Origin: Microbulbifer guangxiensis
Lineage (GTDB): Bacteria > Pseudomonadota > Gammaproteobacteria > Pseudomonadales > Cellvibrionaceae
Assembly (NCBI RefSeq): GCF_021729075.1
Contig: NZ_JAJSAQ010000002.1
Location: 372,001-436,000 of the forward strand
Length of the DNA stretch: 64,000 bases
Reading direction: 5' to 3'
Shown here: positions 36,150 to 45,075 of the stretch, piece by piece
How positions within the stretch are numbered: the first letter of the stretch is position 1
How the letters are laid out: every line of letters starts with the position of its first letter
Notes under the pieces: model-generated
The model's input: only the letters and a program-made list of their open reading frames with translations
The model's database searches: none
Told to the model about the DNA's origin: nothing
Program-made: the position numbers and the translations under genes

Positions 36150-37538
36150 TCAGGGCCGCTTTTTCAGGTGAAAGGATTTTGGGCGGGTCAGGTGTTCGTA
36201 CCCCACCGAAGAGAGCGTGCAACCGCGACCGGACTTTTTGACCCCGGTCCACGCGAGGGCCGGGTCGAGATAGTCGCAGCGGTTCAGGAACACCGTGCCG
36301 GTTTGCAGGCGATCGCCGATCGCTTTTGCGGCCTCAAGATCTGTGCTGTAGATGGCAGCAGTCAGGCCGAAGTCGCTGTCGTTCATCAGAGCAATCGCCT
36401 CATCGTCATCCCGTACCGGCTGCACCCCCAGTACCGGGCCAAAAGACTCTTCCCGCATGACCCGCATCTCGTGGTTCACTTCTGTCAGCAGCTGTGGCGC
36501 CAGGTAGGGGGTGCCGGGCCGGTCGGCGGGGAAAGTGACGGGATCGATATGGGCGCGGGCACCGGCGGACAGCGCCTCGTCTACCTGCCCGCGCACAAAA
36601 TCCGCGGCGGCCGTGCGCACCAGCGGGCCCAGCGTCGTGTCCGGGTCGTCCGGGCGACCCAGCCGGTACTCGCCGATCAGCGCCGCCGCCCGCTCGACCA
36701 CCGCATCGAACAAACGCTCGTGCACGTACAGGCGTTCGATACCACAGCAGGACTGCCCGGAATTGAAAAAGGCTCCATCCACCGCACTGGCAACGGACGC
36801 TCCCAGCTCCGCATCCTCGCGGATGTAGGCCGGATCCTTGCCGCCCAGCTCCAGCCCCACATGAATAAACCGCCCGGCAGCCACCCGTTCCACCATGGCG
36901 CCACCGGGCACCGAGCCGGTGAAAGCCACATGGTCCACTTCCGGCGCACTGATCAGACGCTCGGTATTACCGTGACTCAGGTGCAGGTACTGGAGAACCC
37001 CGGTGGGCAGCCCCGCTTCAGCAAATACTTCCACCATCCGCTCGGCGCACAGCGGTGTCTGCGCCGAGTGCTTGAGCAGCACCACATTGCCGGCCAGAAG
37101 CGAGGGCACCACGGCATTGACCGCCGTCAGGTAGGGGTAATTCCACGGGGCAATGACGAAGGAAATACCCAGCGGTTCACGGCGGATAAAGCGCTCGAAC
37201 CCCTCTTTTTCCGGCAGGCGGATATCGGCCAGGGCCGCTTCGGCGATGTCCGCCATGGTATTGGCACGCTCGGCAAAGCCGAGGATCTCACCGCTGGCAA
37301 AGCGGATTGGCCGCCCCATCATCCAGGTGAGTTCAGGACCCAGCTGCTCCTTGCGCTCGGTGAATATCTCCACGGCCTTGCGCACCAGCGCGATCCGGTC
37401 CGCCACCGGCGTGTTTCGCCAGAATGGCTGCGCACGGGCGGCAGCATCCAGAACGGCTCGTATTTCCGACTCGCTGGCCAGCGGGCGCTCCACGTACAGG
37501 GAGCCATCCACCGGCGACAGGCATTGCAATGTGCTCAT
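36150..37538 (-). CDS. Aldehyde dehydrogenase family protein
   Basis: 462 residues. NAD(P)-binding region PWNYPYLTAVNAVVPSLLAGN, catalytic glutamate in GLELGGKDP and catalytic cysteine in GQSCCGIERLYV. C-terminal region SFGPVLGVQPV and KKSGRG are conserved. It sits between the glutamine-synthetase-like gene (21 bases upstream) and the alcohol dehydrogenase, so it probably oxidises the aldehyde that the latter forms. Cytoplasmic. Confidence 0.93.
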   Translation of the reverse strand: MSTLQCLSPVDGSLYVERPLASESEIRAVLDAAARAQPFWRNTPVADRIALVRKAVEIFTERKEQLGPELTWMMGRPIRFASGEILGFAERANTMADIAEAALADIRLPEKEGFERFIRREPLGISFVIAPWNYPYLTAVNAVVPSLLAGNVVLLKHSAQTPLCAERMVEVFAEAGLPTGVLQYLHLSHGNTERLISAPEVDHVAFTGSVPGGAMVERVAAGRFIHVGLELGGKDPAYIREDAELGASVASAVDGAFFNSGQSCCGIERLYVHERLFDAVVERAAALIGEYRLGRPDDPDTTLGPLVRTAAADFVRGQVDEALSAGARAHIDPVTFPADRPGTPYLAPQLLTEVNHEMRVMREESFGPVLGVQPVRDDDEAIALMNDSDFGLTAAIYSTDLEAAKAIGDRLQTGTVFLNRCDYLDPALAWTGVKKSGRGCTLSSVGYEHLTRPKSFHLKKRP

Positions 37539-37559
37539 AGGCTGGCGCCCCGACGCCGG

Positions 37560-38933
37560 TCAGATAATCTCGAAGTAGCGATCCAGCTCCCAGTCGCTCA
37601 CATGACGGCGATACTCCCGCTCCTCCCATTCGCGGCTCGCAGCAAAGTGATCGACGAAGGCACCACCAAAAAGTTCTCGCGCCGCATCCGAAGCCCGCAG
37701 CTTCTGGGCCGACTCCCACAGCGTTCGCGGCAGCGCCGCTTCGGGCGGCTGTTCCAGCGCATAGGCATTGCCCTCTACCGGATCCGCCGGCTCCCATTGC
37801 TGCAGTACACCGTAGAGACCGGAGCCGAGAGCTGCCGCCAGCGCCAAGTAGGGATTGGCATCGGCCGCACCGAGGCGATATTCCACCCGCTGGGACTTGT
37901 CACTGCCGGGGATGACCCGCAGCGCCGCCGTGCGGTTTTCGATACCCCAGGTGGCGTCGGTTGGTGCCCAGAATCCAGGGATCAAGCGACGGTAGCTGTT
38001 GACCGTGGGCGCCATCATGGCGAGAAACTCCGGCATGAGCCGCTGCTGACCGGCAACAAAGTGACGCTGCACCGCGCTCATATTCTGCGGGTGCTCCGGA
38101 TCGAAAAAGGCCGAATGGCCGCTGTCCCGGTCGCGCAGGGACAGGTGAATATGCCCGCTCTGGCCCGGGTAATCGCCGGACCACTTGGCCATAAAGGTGG
38201 CCATCAGGCCATTGCGCTGCGCCAACACCTTGATGAACGTCTTGAACAGGGCCGCCTTGTCCGCTGCCGCCGCCGCGCCATCGACACTGATCGCCGCCTC
38301 GAGGACGCCGGGCCCGGTCTCCGTGTGCAGCCCCTCGATGGGGAAGTCCATGCGCTCCCCCAGGCTGAGGATCTGCCGATACAGTTCCGCGTGCACGGAG
38401 TTGCGGATCATGGAGTAGCCGAACCAGTCAGGCGTGAACGGCTTCAGGTCGCGGAAGCCCTTCTCGCGGGCGGTGTCCGGGGTTTCATCGAACAGGAAGA
38501 ATTCGTATTCCAGCGCACCGTAGGGTTCGAAGCCGGCGGCCTGGCAGCGCTCGATCACCCGCCGCAGCGTCGCCCGCGGGCAGACCGCCTCCGCGTGCAG
38601 GTCGAACTCGGCCAGGAACAGCAGCATGCCGTCCTCGAACGGAACCTCGCGGCAGGTCTCCGGCAGGATGCGCACTGGTGCGTCCGGGTAGCCGGTATGC
38701 CAGCCGGTGTACTGGGCGTTGTCGTAGAGCTGGTCTTTCACATCCCAGCCCAGCACCACATCGCAGAAGGAGAAGCCGTGTTCCAGGGCGGAGAAGAACT
38801 TGTCACGGCTCATGTATTTGCCGCGCATGACGCCGTCGTTGTCGAACAGCCCCACTTTCACATGTGTGAGTTTGCGTTCCTCGACGATGGCACGGGCGTC
38901 GCTGGCGGTGTGGATGGATCGCGGATCGAGCAT
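37560..38933 (-). CDS. Glutamine synthetase family protein (gamma-glutamyl-amide synthetase type)
   Basis: 457 residues, close to PuuA and other gamma-glutamylamine ligases rather than GlnA. It lacks the GlnA adenylylation-loop region and begins with a longer N-terminal segment. Catalytic patterns are [22 protein letters not shown] (PGQ-type E cluster), [12 protein letters not shown], and [29 protein letters not shown]. The linked aldehyde and alcohol dehydrogenases suggest gamma-glutamylation of an amine or amino alcohol such as ethanolamine, alaninol or putrescine. No glutamine amidohydrolase (PuuD) is adjacent. Confidence 0.9.
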   Translation of the reverse strand: MLDPRSIHTASDARAIVEERKLTHVKVGLFDNDGVMRGKYMSRDKFFSALEHGFSFCDVVLGWDVKDQLYDNAQYTGWHTGYPDAPVRILPETCREVPFEDGMLLFLAEFDLHAEAVCPRATLRRVIERCQAAGFEPYGALEYEFFLFDETPDTAREKGFRDLKPFTPDWFGYSMIRNSVHAELYRQILSLGERMDFPIEGLHTETGPGVLEAAISVDGAAAAADKAALFKTFIKVLAQRNGLMATFMAKWSGDYPGQSGHIHLSLRDRDSGHSAFFDPEHPQNMSAVQRHFVAGQQRLMPEFLAMMAPTVNSYRRLIPGFWAPTDATWGIENRTAALRVIPGSDKSQRVEYRLGAADANPYLALAAALGSGLYGVLQQWEPADPVEGNAYALEQPPEAALPRTLWESAQKLRASDAARELFGGAFVDHFAASREWEEREYRRHVSDWELDRYFEII

Positions 38934-39147
38934 GGCCGTCGCAGCCTCTTTTGTTGTTATCGACCCGATACAGGATAGACGCGCCTCCCCGCTGCCATGC
39001 GCGCATGGGCACCAAAAGCCAACAACGAGCCGCCAAAACCCCCGTTTCTCCGGCGAAATGGCACCGGGAATGCGACTTTCCGGGGCCGGGCACAGGGTTT
39101 ATAATCCGCGCTCCCAAATTTTCGATCACATCCAGTCAGGACCAGCA

Positions 39148-39684
39148 ATGAGCTTCGACAAGATCCCCGCAGGTAAGGACCTGCCGAACGACATCAACGT
39201 CATCATCGAGATTCCGGCCAACCACGACCCGATCAAGTACGAGGTAGACAAGGACTCCGACGCGGTATTTGTAGACCGTTTCGTCGCCACCCCCATGTTC
39301 TACCCGGCCAACTACGGCTACGTGCCGCAGACCCTGTCCGAAGACGGTGACCCCCTGGACGTACTGGTTGTAGCCCCCTACCCGGTGATGGTCGGTTCCG
39401 TGATCCGCTCCCGCGTGATCGGCGTGCTGAACATGACTGACGAATCCGGCGTCGACGCCAAGCTGCTGGCCGTGCCGCACACCAAGCTGACCAAGCTGTA
39501 TGACCACGTGCAGGAAATCGGCGACCTGCCGGAGCTGCTGATCAAGCAGATCGAGCACTACTTCGAGAACTACAAGGCTCTGGAAGCAGGCAAGTGGGTG
39601 AAGGTAGACGGCTGGGCGGATGCCGAGGCGGCACGCAAGGAAGTCATGGCTTCCCGCGAGCGCTACCTGAAAGAGGAAGGCTGA
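39148..39684 (+). CDS. ppa: Inorganic pyrophosphatase
   Basis: 178 residues from the ATG at 39148 ([25 protein letters not shown]). Family I soluble pyrophosphatase with the DGDPLDVLV metal-binding triad and [15 protein letters not shown]. The same window encodes a PPi-dependent phosphofructokinase, which would compete for the same PPi pool. The long frame upstream of this ATG is not conserved. Confidence 0.97.
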   Translation: MSFDKIPAGKDLPNDINVIIEIPANHDPIKYEVDKDSDAVFVDRFVATPMFYPANYGYVPQTLSEDGDPLDVLVVAPYPVMVGSVIRSRVIGVLNMTDESGVDAKLLAVPHTKLTKLYDHVQEIGDLPELLIKQIEHYFENYKALEAGKWVKVDGWADAEAARKEVMASRERYLKEEG

Positions 39685-39706
39685 TCTAATAACCCTCAGC
39701 CAACTC

Positions 39707-39739
39707 ATAAAAAAACCGGCCAGTGGCCGGTTTTTTTAT
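39707..39739. terminator. Bidirectional terminator after ppa
   Basis: CCGGCC (39716-39721) pairs with GGCCGG (39725-39730) around AGT, flanked by seven A and seven T, the symmetry extending to ATA/TAT. It separates ppa from the convergent hypothetical gene. Confidence 0.92.
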
Positions 39740-39776
39740 AGGTGCCGGTTTCGTCGTCAATACGCCGGGACCGCAG

Positions 39777-40307
39777 TCAGTCCAGCTGCCAGTCCGGGAC
39801 CGTGACTGCCGCTGCGGGGGCACGATCACGCTCGGCGTCTTCCACCAGGTTGCCCTCGGCAGGCTTCAGACTGAGGTGGTTCACTTCTACTGCCACGGCT
39901 TCTTTTTTCTGCCGCTCGTGGTCCTTCACCAGGTTGCCCTCCATGGGCGCCAAGGACCAGGCAGGAGCCGGAACCGATGGCTCCTGATCGACCGCTGCGG
40001 GCTCTGACTGCGGCGCCGGTGCCGCTGCCTGAGAGACGTCCTGCCGGGGAATTGAGGGCCGGGCAGGCTGTTCGCCCTCCGCGCGCACTGTCGCCTGGGC
40101 ACCAATTTTCGCCAGCGTTGCCTGCAATTGAAGGGCCTGGGCCTCTGCCAGGTTCTTCTTGATCGCCAGCGGACGGCCGCTGAAGAGCTTTTCGATGGTA
40201 TCCGGCCCGGCCTTGAACAGGCGGGCCATATTGGCCTGCACATCGGCGACGGTGAATCCCGGCTCCAGGTCACCGCGAAAGATCACACTATAACGAAGCT
40301 CCGACAT
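39777..40307 (-). CDS. Hypothetical protein with N-terminal VFRGxLxPGF domain and C-terminal EGNLV repeats
   Basis: 176 residues from the ATG at 40307, with GGAGAG upstream. The N-terminal 70 residues (SELRYSVIFRGDLEPGFTV, then LFKAGPDTIEKLFSGRPLAIKKNL) form a small conserved domain found fused to membrane or low-complexity tails in gammaproteobacteria. It is followed by an Ala/Pro/Gln-rich linker and two copies of L-x-P-x-EGNLV-x-D-x-ER (about 129-141 and 155-167). No signal peptide or membrane helix. Function unknown. It is 89 bases downstream of cysE on the same strand. Confidence 0.75.
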   Translation of the reverse strand: MSELRYSVIFRGDLEPGFTVADVQANMARLFKAGPDTIEKLFSGRPLAIKKNLAEAQALQLQATLAKIGAQATVRAEGEQPARPSIPRQDVSQAAAPAPQSEPAAVDQEPSVPAPAWSLAPMEGNLVKDHERQKKEAVAVEVNHLSLKPAEGNLVEDAERDRAPAAAVTVPDWQLD

Positions 40308-40396
40308 GGGCTCTCCTCTCCTTACCCCGGGGGCAGCTTTTTTATTCGGTTGTTCTGTTGCTTGCGGCTGCTTTTCACGCTGGATCGAACTGGCGC

Positions 40397-41260
40397 TCAC
40401 CCGCGCTCATCACCTTCGCCTTCGCGTTCGGGGGCATCCAGCGTCTGGTCCATGGTGTAAGCCGGTGCGGCGGCGGTGAGGCCGCCAACCTGCCGGGCCG
40501 GCACACCCGCGACCGTGCTGTGCTCCGGTACATCCGACAGCACCAGACTGCCCGCGGCCACCTTCACGCCGGTGCCGACCCGCACCGGACCGAGAATCTT
40601 GGCCCCGGCCCCGATCATCACGCCACGGCCGATCTTCGGGTGTCGGTCGCCGCCGCCACTACCGCTACCCCCCAGGGTAACCGAGTGCAGGATCGAGACA
40701 TCATCATCCACCACACAGGTCTCACCGACAACCAGGCCGGTGGCGTGGTCGATCATGATACCGCAACCAAAGCGCGCGGCCGGGTGAATATCCACCGCAA
40801 ACTGCTCCGACACGCGGCTCTGGAAATAGAGCGCCAGTGTGTGCCGGCCCTGCCGCCAGAGCCAGTGGGCGATACGGTGCGACTGCAGCGCATGGAAGCC
40901 CTTGAAGTAGAGGAACGGTGTGATGTACTGGTCGCAGGCCGGGTCGCGGTCGTACCAGGCACAGATATCCGCGCGCATGCAGAGCCCGATCGCCGGGTCC
41001 TCCGCCAGTGCTGCAGCGATCACCTCCTGCAACGCAGTGGCAGTCAGGGCGTTGTGATCCAGCACCGAAGCCAGCTGGTAGGCCAGGGCATCGTTGAGGG
41101 ATTTGTGCCGCAGGATCGTATTGTGGAAATAACTCGCCAGCACCGGCTCGCCCGCGGCCGCCTCGCTGGCCTCGTTCCGCATGGCATTCCAGATATCCCG
41201 TTGCTCGATATCGCCGTTGATAAGCGTTCCTCGCTCTAAGTGTTCTCTTGTGGATAGCAT
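40397..41260 (-). CDS. cysE: Serine O-acetyltransferase
   Basis: 287 residues. N-terminal SATase helical domain with DPACDQYITPFLYFKGFHALQSHRIAHWLW, then left-handed beta-helix hexapeptides with IDHATGLVVGETCVV, HSVTLGGSGSGGGDRHPKI and GVMIGAGAKILGP. It makes O-acetylserine for cysteine synthesis. The C-terminal tail is Glu/Gly-rich. It overlaps the end of the upstream M15 peptidase by 25 bases, so the two are coupled. Confidence 0.95.
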   Translation of the reverse strand: MLSTREHLERGTLINGDIEQRDIWNAMRNEASEAAAGEPVLASYFHNTILRHKSLNDALAYQLASVLDHNALTATALQEVIAAALAEDPAIGLCMRADICAWYDRDPACDQYITPFLYFKGFHALQSHRIAHWLWRQGRHTLALYFQSRVSEQFAVDIHPAARFGCGIMIDHATGLVVGETCVVDDDVSILHSVTLGGSGSGGGDRHPKIGRGVMIGAGAKILGPVRVGTGVKVAAGSLVLSDVPEHSTVAGVPARQVGGLTAAAPAYTMDQTLDAPEREGEGDERG

Positions 41261-41949
41261 CGCTCAGGCACCCGGACAAAGCGTTCGAAGATCGCGTCCA
41301 TGTCCTCGCAGACGGTTTCCCCGAGTGCCAGGTCACTTTTGTGCACCAGATCCCGGAGCCGCGCCGCCGTCAGAAAATCCTGCAATTCCCTGGCTGCCGG
41401 CGCATAACTCAGGTGCCAGCGTTCCGGTGCGATGCCACCGCGATCTTCCGCATAGGGCCGAAACAGCCCGTAACTCTCGCCGGCGGCAATGCGCTTGTCC
41501 AGCCAGCAGTGAAAGGGTCCGAAGATGCCCTCATCGCAGACCTCCTGCGGGGTCAGCTGCGGCTGGTAATTATCCGACATGGCTGCGCGATCAACGACAT
41601 CGAAATCCGTTCCCCAGTGATGGCGGGAGCCACCGGGGAGGGCCGACCAGCGGAGAATGGCATAGACAATCTCGCGGTCAGAGAGCGCCCCGGTATCGAG
41701 CGGTTCCCCGCTGCTGTCCAGCAGCGGTCGTTCACCGCGGGCCTTGCGATTCCAGATGGTGCGCTGGCGGTCAAAATTGCGGAAGCCGGATACCACCTGC
41801 GGATCGAAACCCGCATCGCGTGCGTCGGCACTGAGACGCTGAAAGGCCACCAGGGCCTCCGGATGCATCAGCTGACCGGAGTGCGGCTCCACGATTACGT
41901 GATCATCGCTGAGGCCAAACAGCATACGTTCTATGGGTGCGGTCAACAT
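41236..41949 (-). CDS. M15-family D-alanyl-D-alanine carboxypeptidase-like peptidase
   Basis: 237 residues. The zinc motif SRHHWGTDFDV (S-x-H-x-x-G-x-D) and the second motif PERWHLSY give the VanY/M15B ligand set His, Asp, His with the catalytic Glu. There is no obvious signal peptide, so it may act in the cytoplasm on recycled muropeptides or be exported by an unseen route. Transcribed with cysE, a puzzling functional pairing seen only by context. Confidence 0.88.
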   Translation of the reverse strand: MLTAPIERMLFGLSDDHVIVEPHSGQLMHPEALVAFQRLSADARDAGFDPQVVSGFRNFDRQRTIWNRKARGERPLLDSSGEPLDTGALSDREIVYAILRWSALPGGSRHHWGTDFDVVDRAAMSDNYQPQLTPQEVCDEGIFGPFHCWLDKRIAAGESYGLFRPYAEDRGGIAPERWHLSYAPAARELQDFLTAARLRDLVHKSDLALGETVCEDMDAIFERFVRVPERCYPQENT

Positions 41950-42221
41950 CAGCGGGCTCCGGACTTGCCAGGGACTCGGTAATCTCTATGCTTCATTACA
42001 CGGTTCAACGGCAATTACTGTAACAAATCGAGCGTGCGGGCGCCGCGCAAACCTGCCTTTTCCGGGAGCGCAAATCGATTTGAGAATGGTTTTTAATTGC
42101 GGAACCGATGCAGTTTCAGCCTTTCCTACAAGTGTGCTATGTTGGCCCGCCGGACACAGGAAGTTGCCGGGCAGAACCGGGCCACCGGTTGCCAGCTGGA
42201 AACAGGATAGGGATATCACGC

Positions 42222-42506
42222 ATGCACCCAAGTCAGTCAGAACTGCTGCAACTCAAGAATCTCGGCCTCGCCTCAGTCAATATCCTCCATTCCGTGGGCA
42301 TCCGCTCCCGCGACGACCTGCGCCGCATTGGCCCGGTCGAGGCGTTCATCAGCATCCGCAGCCGTGGAATCAATGCCTCAAGAGTCCTTCTGTACGCCCT
42401 TCAGGGGGCCCTGATGGACGTACACTGGAACGAGCTGGACCCGGACCTGAAAGCCCGCCTGGCAGACGAGGCGGACCAGCACCTGTCCGCCATGGGGCGA
42501 CGCTGA
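42222..42506 (+). CDS. TfoX C-terminal domain protein
   Basis: 94 residues (MHPSQSELLQLKNLGLASVNILHSVGI) matching the TfoX/Sxy C-terminal helix-hairpin-helix-like domain. The TfoX N-terminal domain is missing. Full-length TfoX activates competence genes; the role of the isolated C-terminal domain is unknown. Start ATG at 42222, preceded by AGGATAGGG, divergent from the M15 peptidase. Confidence 0.85.
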   Translation: MHPSQSELLQLKNLGLASVNILHSVGIRSRDDLRRIGPVEAFISIRSRGINASRVLLYALQGALMDVHWNELDPDLKARLADEADQHLSAMGRR

Positions 42507-42598
42507 CCGGTACAGAAAATCCGTGCGCGCCATCTTGAAACCGCGCCGGGCGGCCCTATCTAGACTTTCTCTGATAGAACACTGCATGGAGAGTGCCG

Positions 42599-43483
42599 AT
42601 GTTGCGCATTGGTCTGTTTCTGTTGACCAACCTGGCCGTACTGGTCCTGGTTGGAATCGTCTTCAACCTGCTGGGCGTACCGGGCATTCTGGCCGCCAAC
42701 GGCGTCGACCTGAACATGTCCGCGCTGCTGCTGATGTGCGCCATTTTCGGCTTTGGTGGTGCGCTCATCTCGCTGTTCCTGTCCAAGACCATCGCCCGCA
42801 TGAGCACCCGTACCCAGGTGATCACTCAGCCGCAAAACGCAGACGAGAAATGGCTGGTGGATACCGTGCGCGACCTGGCCGACAAGGCGGGTATCGGCAT
42901 GCCGGACGTGGGCATCTTCCCCATGCCCCAGGCCAATGCCTTCGCCACCGGCTGGAACCGCAACAGTGCCCTGGTCGCCGTCAGTGCCGGCCTGCTGGAA
43001 CGCTTCCCCCGCGAGGAGGCCCGGGCGGTCATCGGCCACGAGATCGGCCACGTGGCGAACGGCGACATGGTCACCCTGGCGCTGATTCAGGGCGTGCTGA
43101 ATACTTTCGTCATGTTCTTCGCGCGCCTGGTCGGATTCTTTGTCGACCGGGTACTGCTGAAGAATGAGCAGGGACTCGGCATCGGCTACTTCATCACTTC
43201 CATCATCATGGACATGATCTTCGGCGTGCTGGCGATGATGGTGGTGGCCTGGTTCAGTCGCCGCCGCGAATACCGCGCTGACGCCGCCGGTGCGCACCTG
43301 GCGAGCCGCGACGGCATGGCCGCCGCCCTGGCACGGATCAAGGCAGAGTCCGAGGTAGGTCGCGAGGAACCGTTGCCGAGCAACATGAAGGCCTTTGGCA
43401 TCTATGGCAACATGGGCGCACTGCTCGCCAGCCATCCGCCGCTGGAGGATCGCATCCTCGCCCTGCAGAATCCCCGCGGCTGA
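42599..43483 (+). CDS. htpX: Heat-shock membrane zinc protease HtpX
   Basis: 294 residues from the ATG at 42599 after GGAGAG. Two N-terminal membrane helices, zinc motif HEIGH (147-151), two more helices (about 157-220), and EYRADAAGA, which provides the third zinc ligand. Inner-membrane quality-control protease whose catalytic domain faces the cytoplasm. Next to a DegS-like protease, so envelope stress functions cluster here. Confidence 0.96.
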   Translation: MLRIGLFLLTNLAVLVLVGIVFNLLGVPGILAANGVDLNMSALLLMCAIFGFGGALISLFLSKTIARMSTRTQVITQPQNADEKWLVDTVRDLADKAGIGMPDVGIFPMPQANAFATGWNRNSALVAVSAGLLERFPREEARAVIGHEIGHVANGDMVTLALIQGVLNTFVMFFARLVGFFVDRVLLKNEQGLGIGYFITSIIMDMIFGVLAMMVVAWFSRRREYRADAAGAHLASRDGMAAALARIKAESEVGREEPLPSNMKAFGIYGNMGALLASHPPLEDRILALQNPRG

Positions 43484-43500
43484 TTCCGGCCCCAATCCTG

Positions 43501-43530
43501 GCGCCAGTGCGATTCCCCTCGCACTGGCGC
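43501..43530. repeat. 12-base-pair stem-loop between htpX and the DegS-like gene
   Basis: GCGCCAGTGCGA (43501-43512) and TCGCACTGGCGC (43519-43530) pair exactly around a six-base loop, 17 bases after the htpX stop. No T run follows on either strand, so it is not a canonical terminator. A transcript-stabilising or REP-like hairpin is possible. Confidence 0.6.
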
Positions 43531-43595
43531 TGGCCACACAGGCTGGCACCGGGTGCTTTGCACTCGCTCAGTTAACGAAGCTGACCTGTCCGAAC

Positions 43596-44663
43596 ATGAA
43601 GAAACTATCACTCCTCCTCTCCCTGCCCTTGCTCTTCATGGCCCTGCTTGTGCCCGGATTTGCTGCGGCCCAGGCGGCGCTGCTGCCGGAGTTTTCCACC
43701 GACGACGAACGCAACACCATGGAGGTGTTCAACTTCGCCAGTCCGTCGGTGGTCTACGTCACCAATGAGACTCTGGTGCGGGATCGCTGGAGCCTGCGCC
43801 TGCAGAGCGTGCCCCGCGGCGCCGGCAGCGGCTTTATCTGGGACGACCTGGGCCATGTGGTCACCAACTTCCATGTCATCGAGGGAGCCCGCAAAGTCAC
43901 CATCACCCTGCAGGACCGCAGCGAATGGCCGGCAGTACTGGTGGGTACGGCACCGGAAAAAGACCTGGCGGTACTGCGCATCGAGGCGCCGCGGGAGCTA
44001 TTGAAACCGCTGGTGGCGGGCAGCTCCCGCAACCTGGCAGTGGGCCGCAAAGTACTGGCCATCGGCAATCCCTTCGGCCTGGACACCACACTGACTACCG
44101 GGGTTGTGAGCGCAGTCGGCCGGGAGATTCAGGCGGCCAATAATCGCACCATCCGCAATGTCATCCAGACCGATGCGGCCATCAATCCGGGTAACTCCGG
44201 CGGGCCGCTGCTGGACAGCCGCGGCCGGCTGATCGGGGTCAATACCGCCATCTACAGCCCCAGCGGCGCGAGTGTCGGTATCGGCTTCGCCATCCCGGTG
44301 GACACGGTGAAAAAGATCGTTCCCGAACTGATCGCCCACGGGCGCCTGGTGCGACCGGTGCTGGGGATCGAATCGGCTCCGGACCAGTGGGCCAGCCGCT
44401 ACGGTTTCGAGGGCGTGGCGGTGCTGCGCACGGCACCGGGCATGCCCGCAGAGCAGGCCGGGCTGCGCGGTATCTACCGTTCCCCCAACGGTGGCTGGCA
44501 GCTGGGTGACGTGATCGTGGGTATCGGGCGCCAGCCGGTGCGCAATTACGACGACCTGATGAATGCGCTGGAAAACCACCGCGCCGGGGACCGGGTCGAC
44601 CTCAGCTTCCTGCGTGACGGGCAAATGCTGGAGACATCCATTACACTCGCCGCTCCGGAATAA
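43596..44663 (+). CDS. HtrA/DegS-type serine protease with one PDZ domain
   Basis: 355 residues from the ATG at 43596. Signal peptide or membrane anchor 1 to about 26. Trypsin-like triad H93 (TNFHVIEG), D123 (EKDLAVLRI) and S201 (NPGNSGGPLL), then one C-terminal PDZ domain from about 265. A single PDZ domain suggests a DegS/AlgW-like sensor rather than a DegP chaperone-protease, but cleavage of RseA cannot be shown here. Downstream of htpX. Confidence 0.9.
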   Translation: MKKLSLLLSLPLLFMALLVPGFAAAQAALLPEFSTDDERNTMEVFNFASPSVVYVTNETLVRDRWSLRLQSVPRGAGSGFIWDDLGHVVTNFHVIEGARKVTITLQDRSEWPAVLVGTAPEKDLAVLRIEAPRELLKPLVAGSSRNLAVGRKVLAIGNPFGLDTTLTTGVVSAVGREIQAANNRTIRNVIQTDAAINPGNSGGPLLDSRGRLIGVNTAIYSPSGASVGIGFAIPVDTVKKIVPELIAHGRLVRPVLGIESAPDQWASRYGFEGVAVLRTAPGMPAEQAGLRGIYRSPNGGWQLGDVIVGIGRQPVRNYDDLMNALENHRAGDRVDLSFLRDGQMLETSITLAAPE

Positions 44664-44717
44664 ATGCGCGCCGCCAGGCCGGCGCTGACAGACACCGATT
44701 CCCGAGCAGACGCAGTT

Positions 44718-45062
44718 ATGAAGAGATATTTCCTTTGCCGCTATGACGAGATGACAGAGGGCCAGTCCAGGGGCTTTTCACTGGGCGATACCGCCGCCGG
44801 CACGGACAATGTGTTCGCGGTGATGAAGGACGGCGAAGTCTATGCCTACCGGAACACCTGCCCGCACCGGGGTATTAACCTCGACTGGCAGGAGAACCAG
44901 TTCCTGGATCCGGACGGCGAACTGATCCAGTGCGCCTCCCATGGCGCGCTGTTCCTGATCGAGTCCGGCGAGTGCATTGCCGGCCCCTGTGCCGGCGATG
45001 CACTGACACCAGTGCCCATCGAGCACAGCCCCGAGGGTCTGTACGTCCTGCTCGCCGAGTAA
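44718..45062 (+). CDS. Stand-alone Rieske [2Fe-2S] protein
   Basis: 114 residues from the ATG at 44718. Cluster ligands are CPHRG and CASHG, separated by 17 residues, the C-x-H...C-x-x-H Rieske pattern. It resembles small-subunit-like or NirD-type ferredoxin components. No partner oxygenase lies nearby. It follows the DegS-like gene by 54 bases and may be co-transcribed. The electron partner is unknown. Confidence 0.88.
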   Translation: MKRYFLCRYDEMTEGQSRGFSLGDTAAGTDNVFAVMKDGEVYAYRNTCPHRGINLDWQENQFLDPDGELIQCASHGALFLIESGECIAGPCAGDALTPVPIEHSPEGLYVLLAE

Positions 45063-45075
45063 GGCTCCGCGCGAC

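Noticed and set aside
36168-38978. A 936-codon open frame on the plus strand
   Set aside because: It is antisense to the aldehyde dehydrogenase and glutamine-synthetase-like genes, whose protein motifs are clear. Long antisense frames are expected in GC-rich sequence.
38800-39147. N-terminal extension of ppa, and similar upstream extensions of mpl, gluQ, rlpA and the phosphofructokinase
   Set aside because: The extra residues are not part of the families and often overlap the neighbouring gene. Internal ATG codons with ribosome sites fit better.
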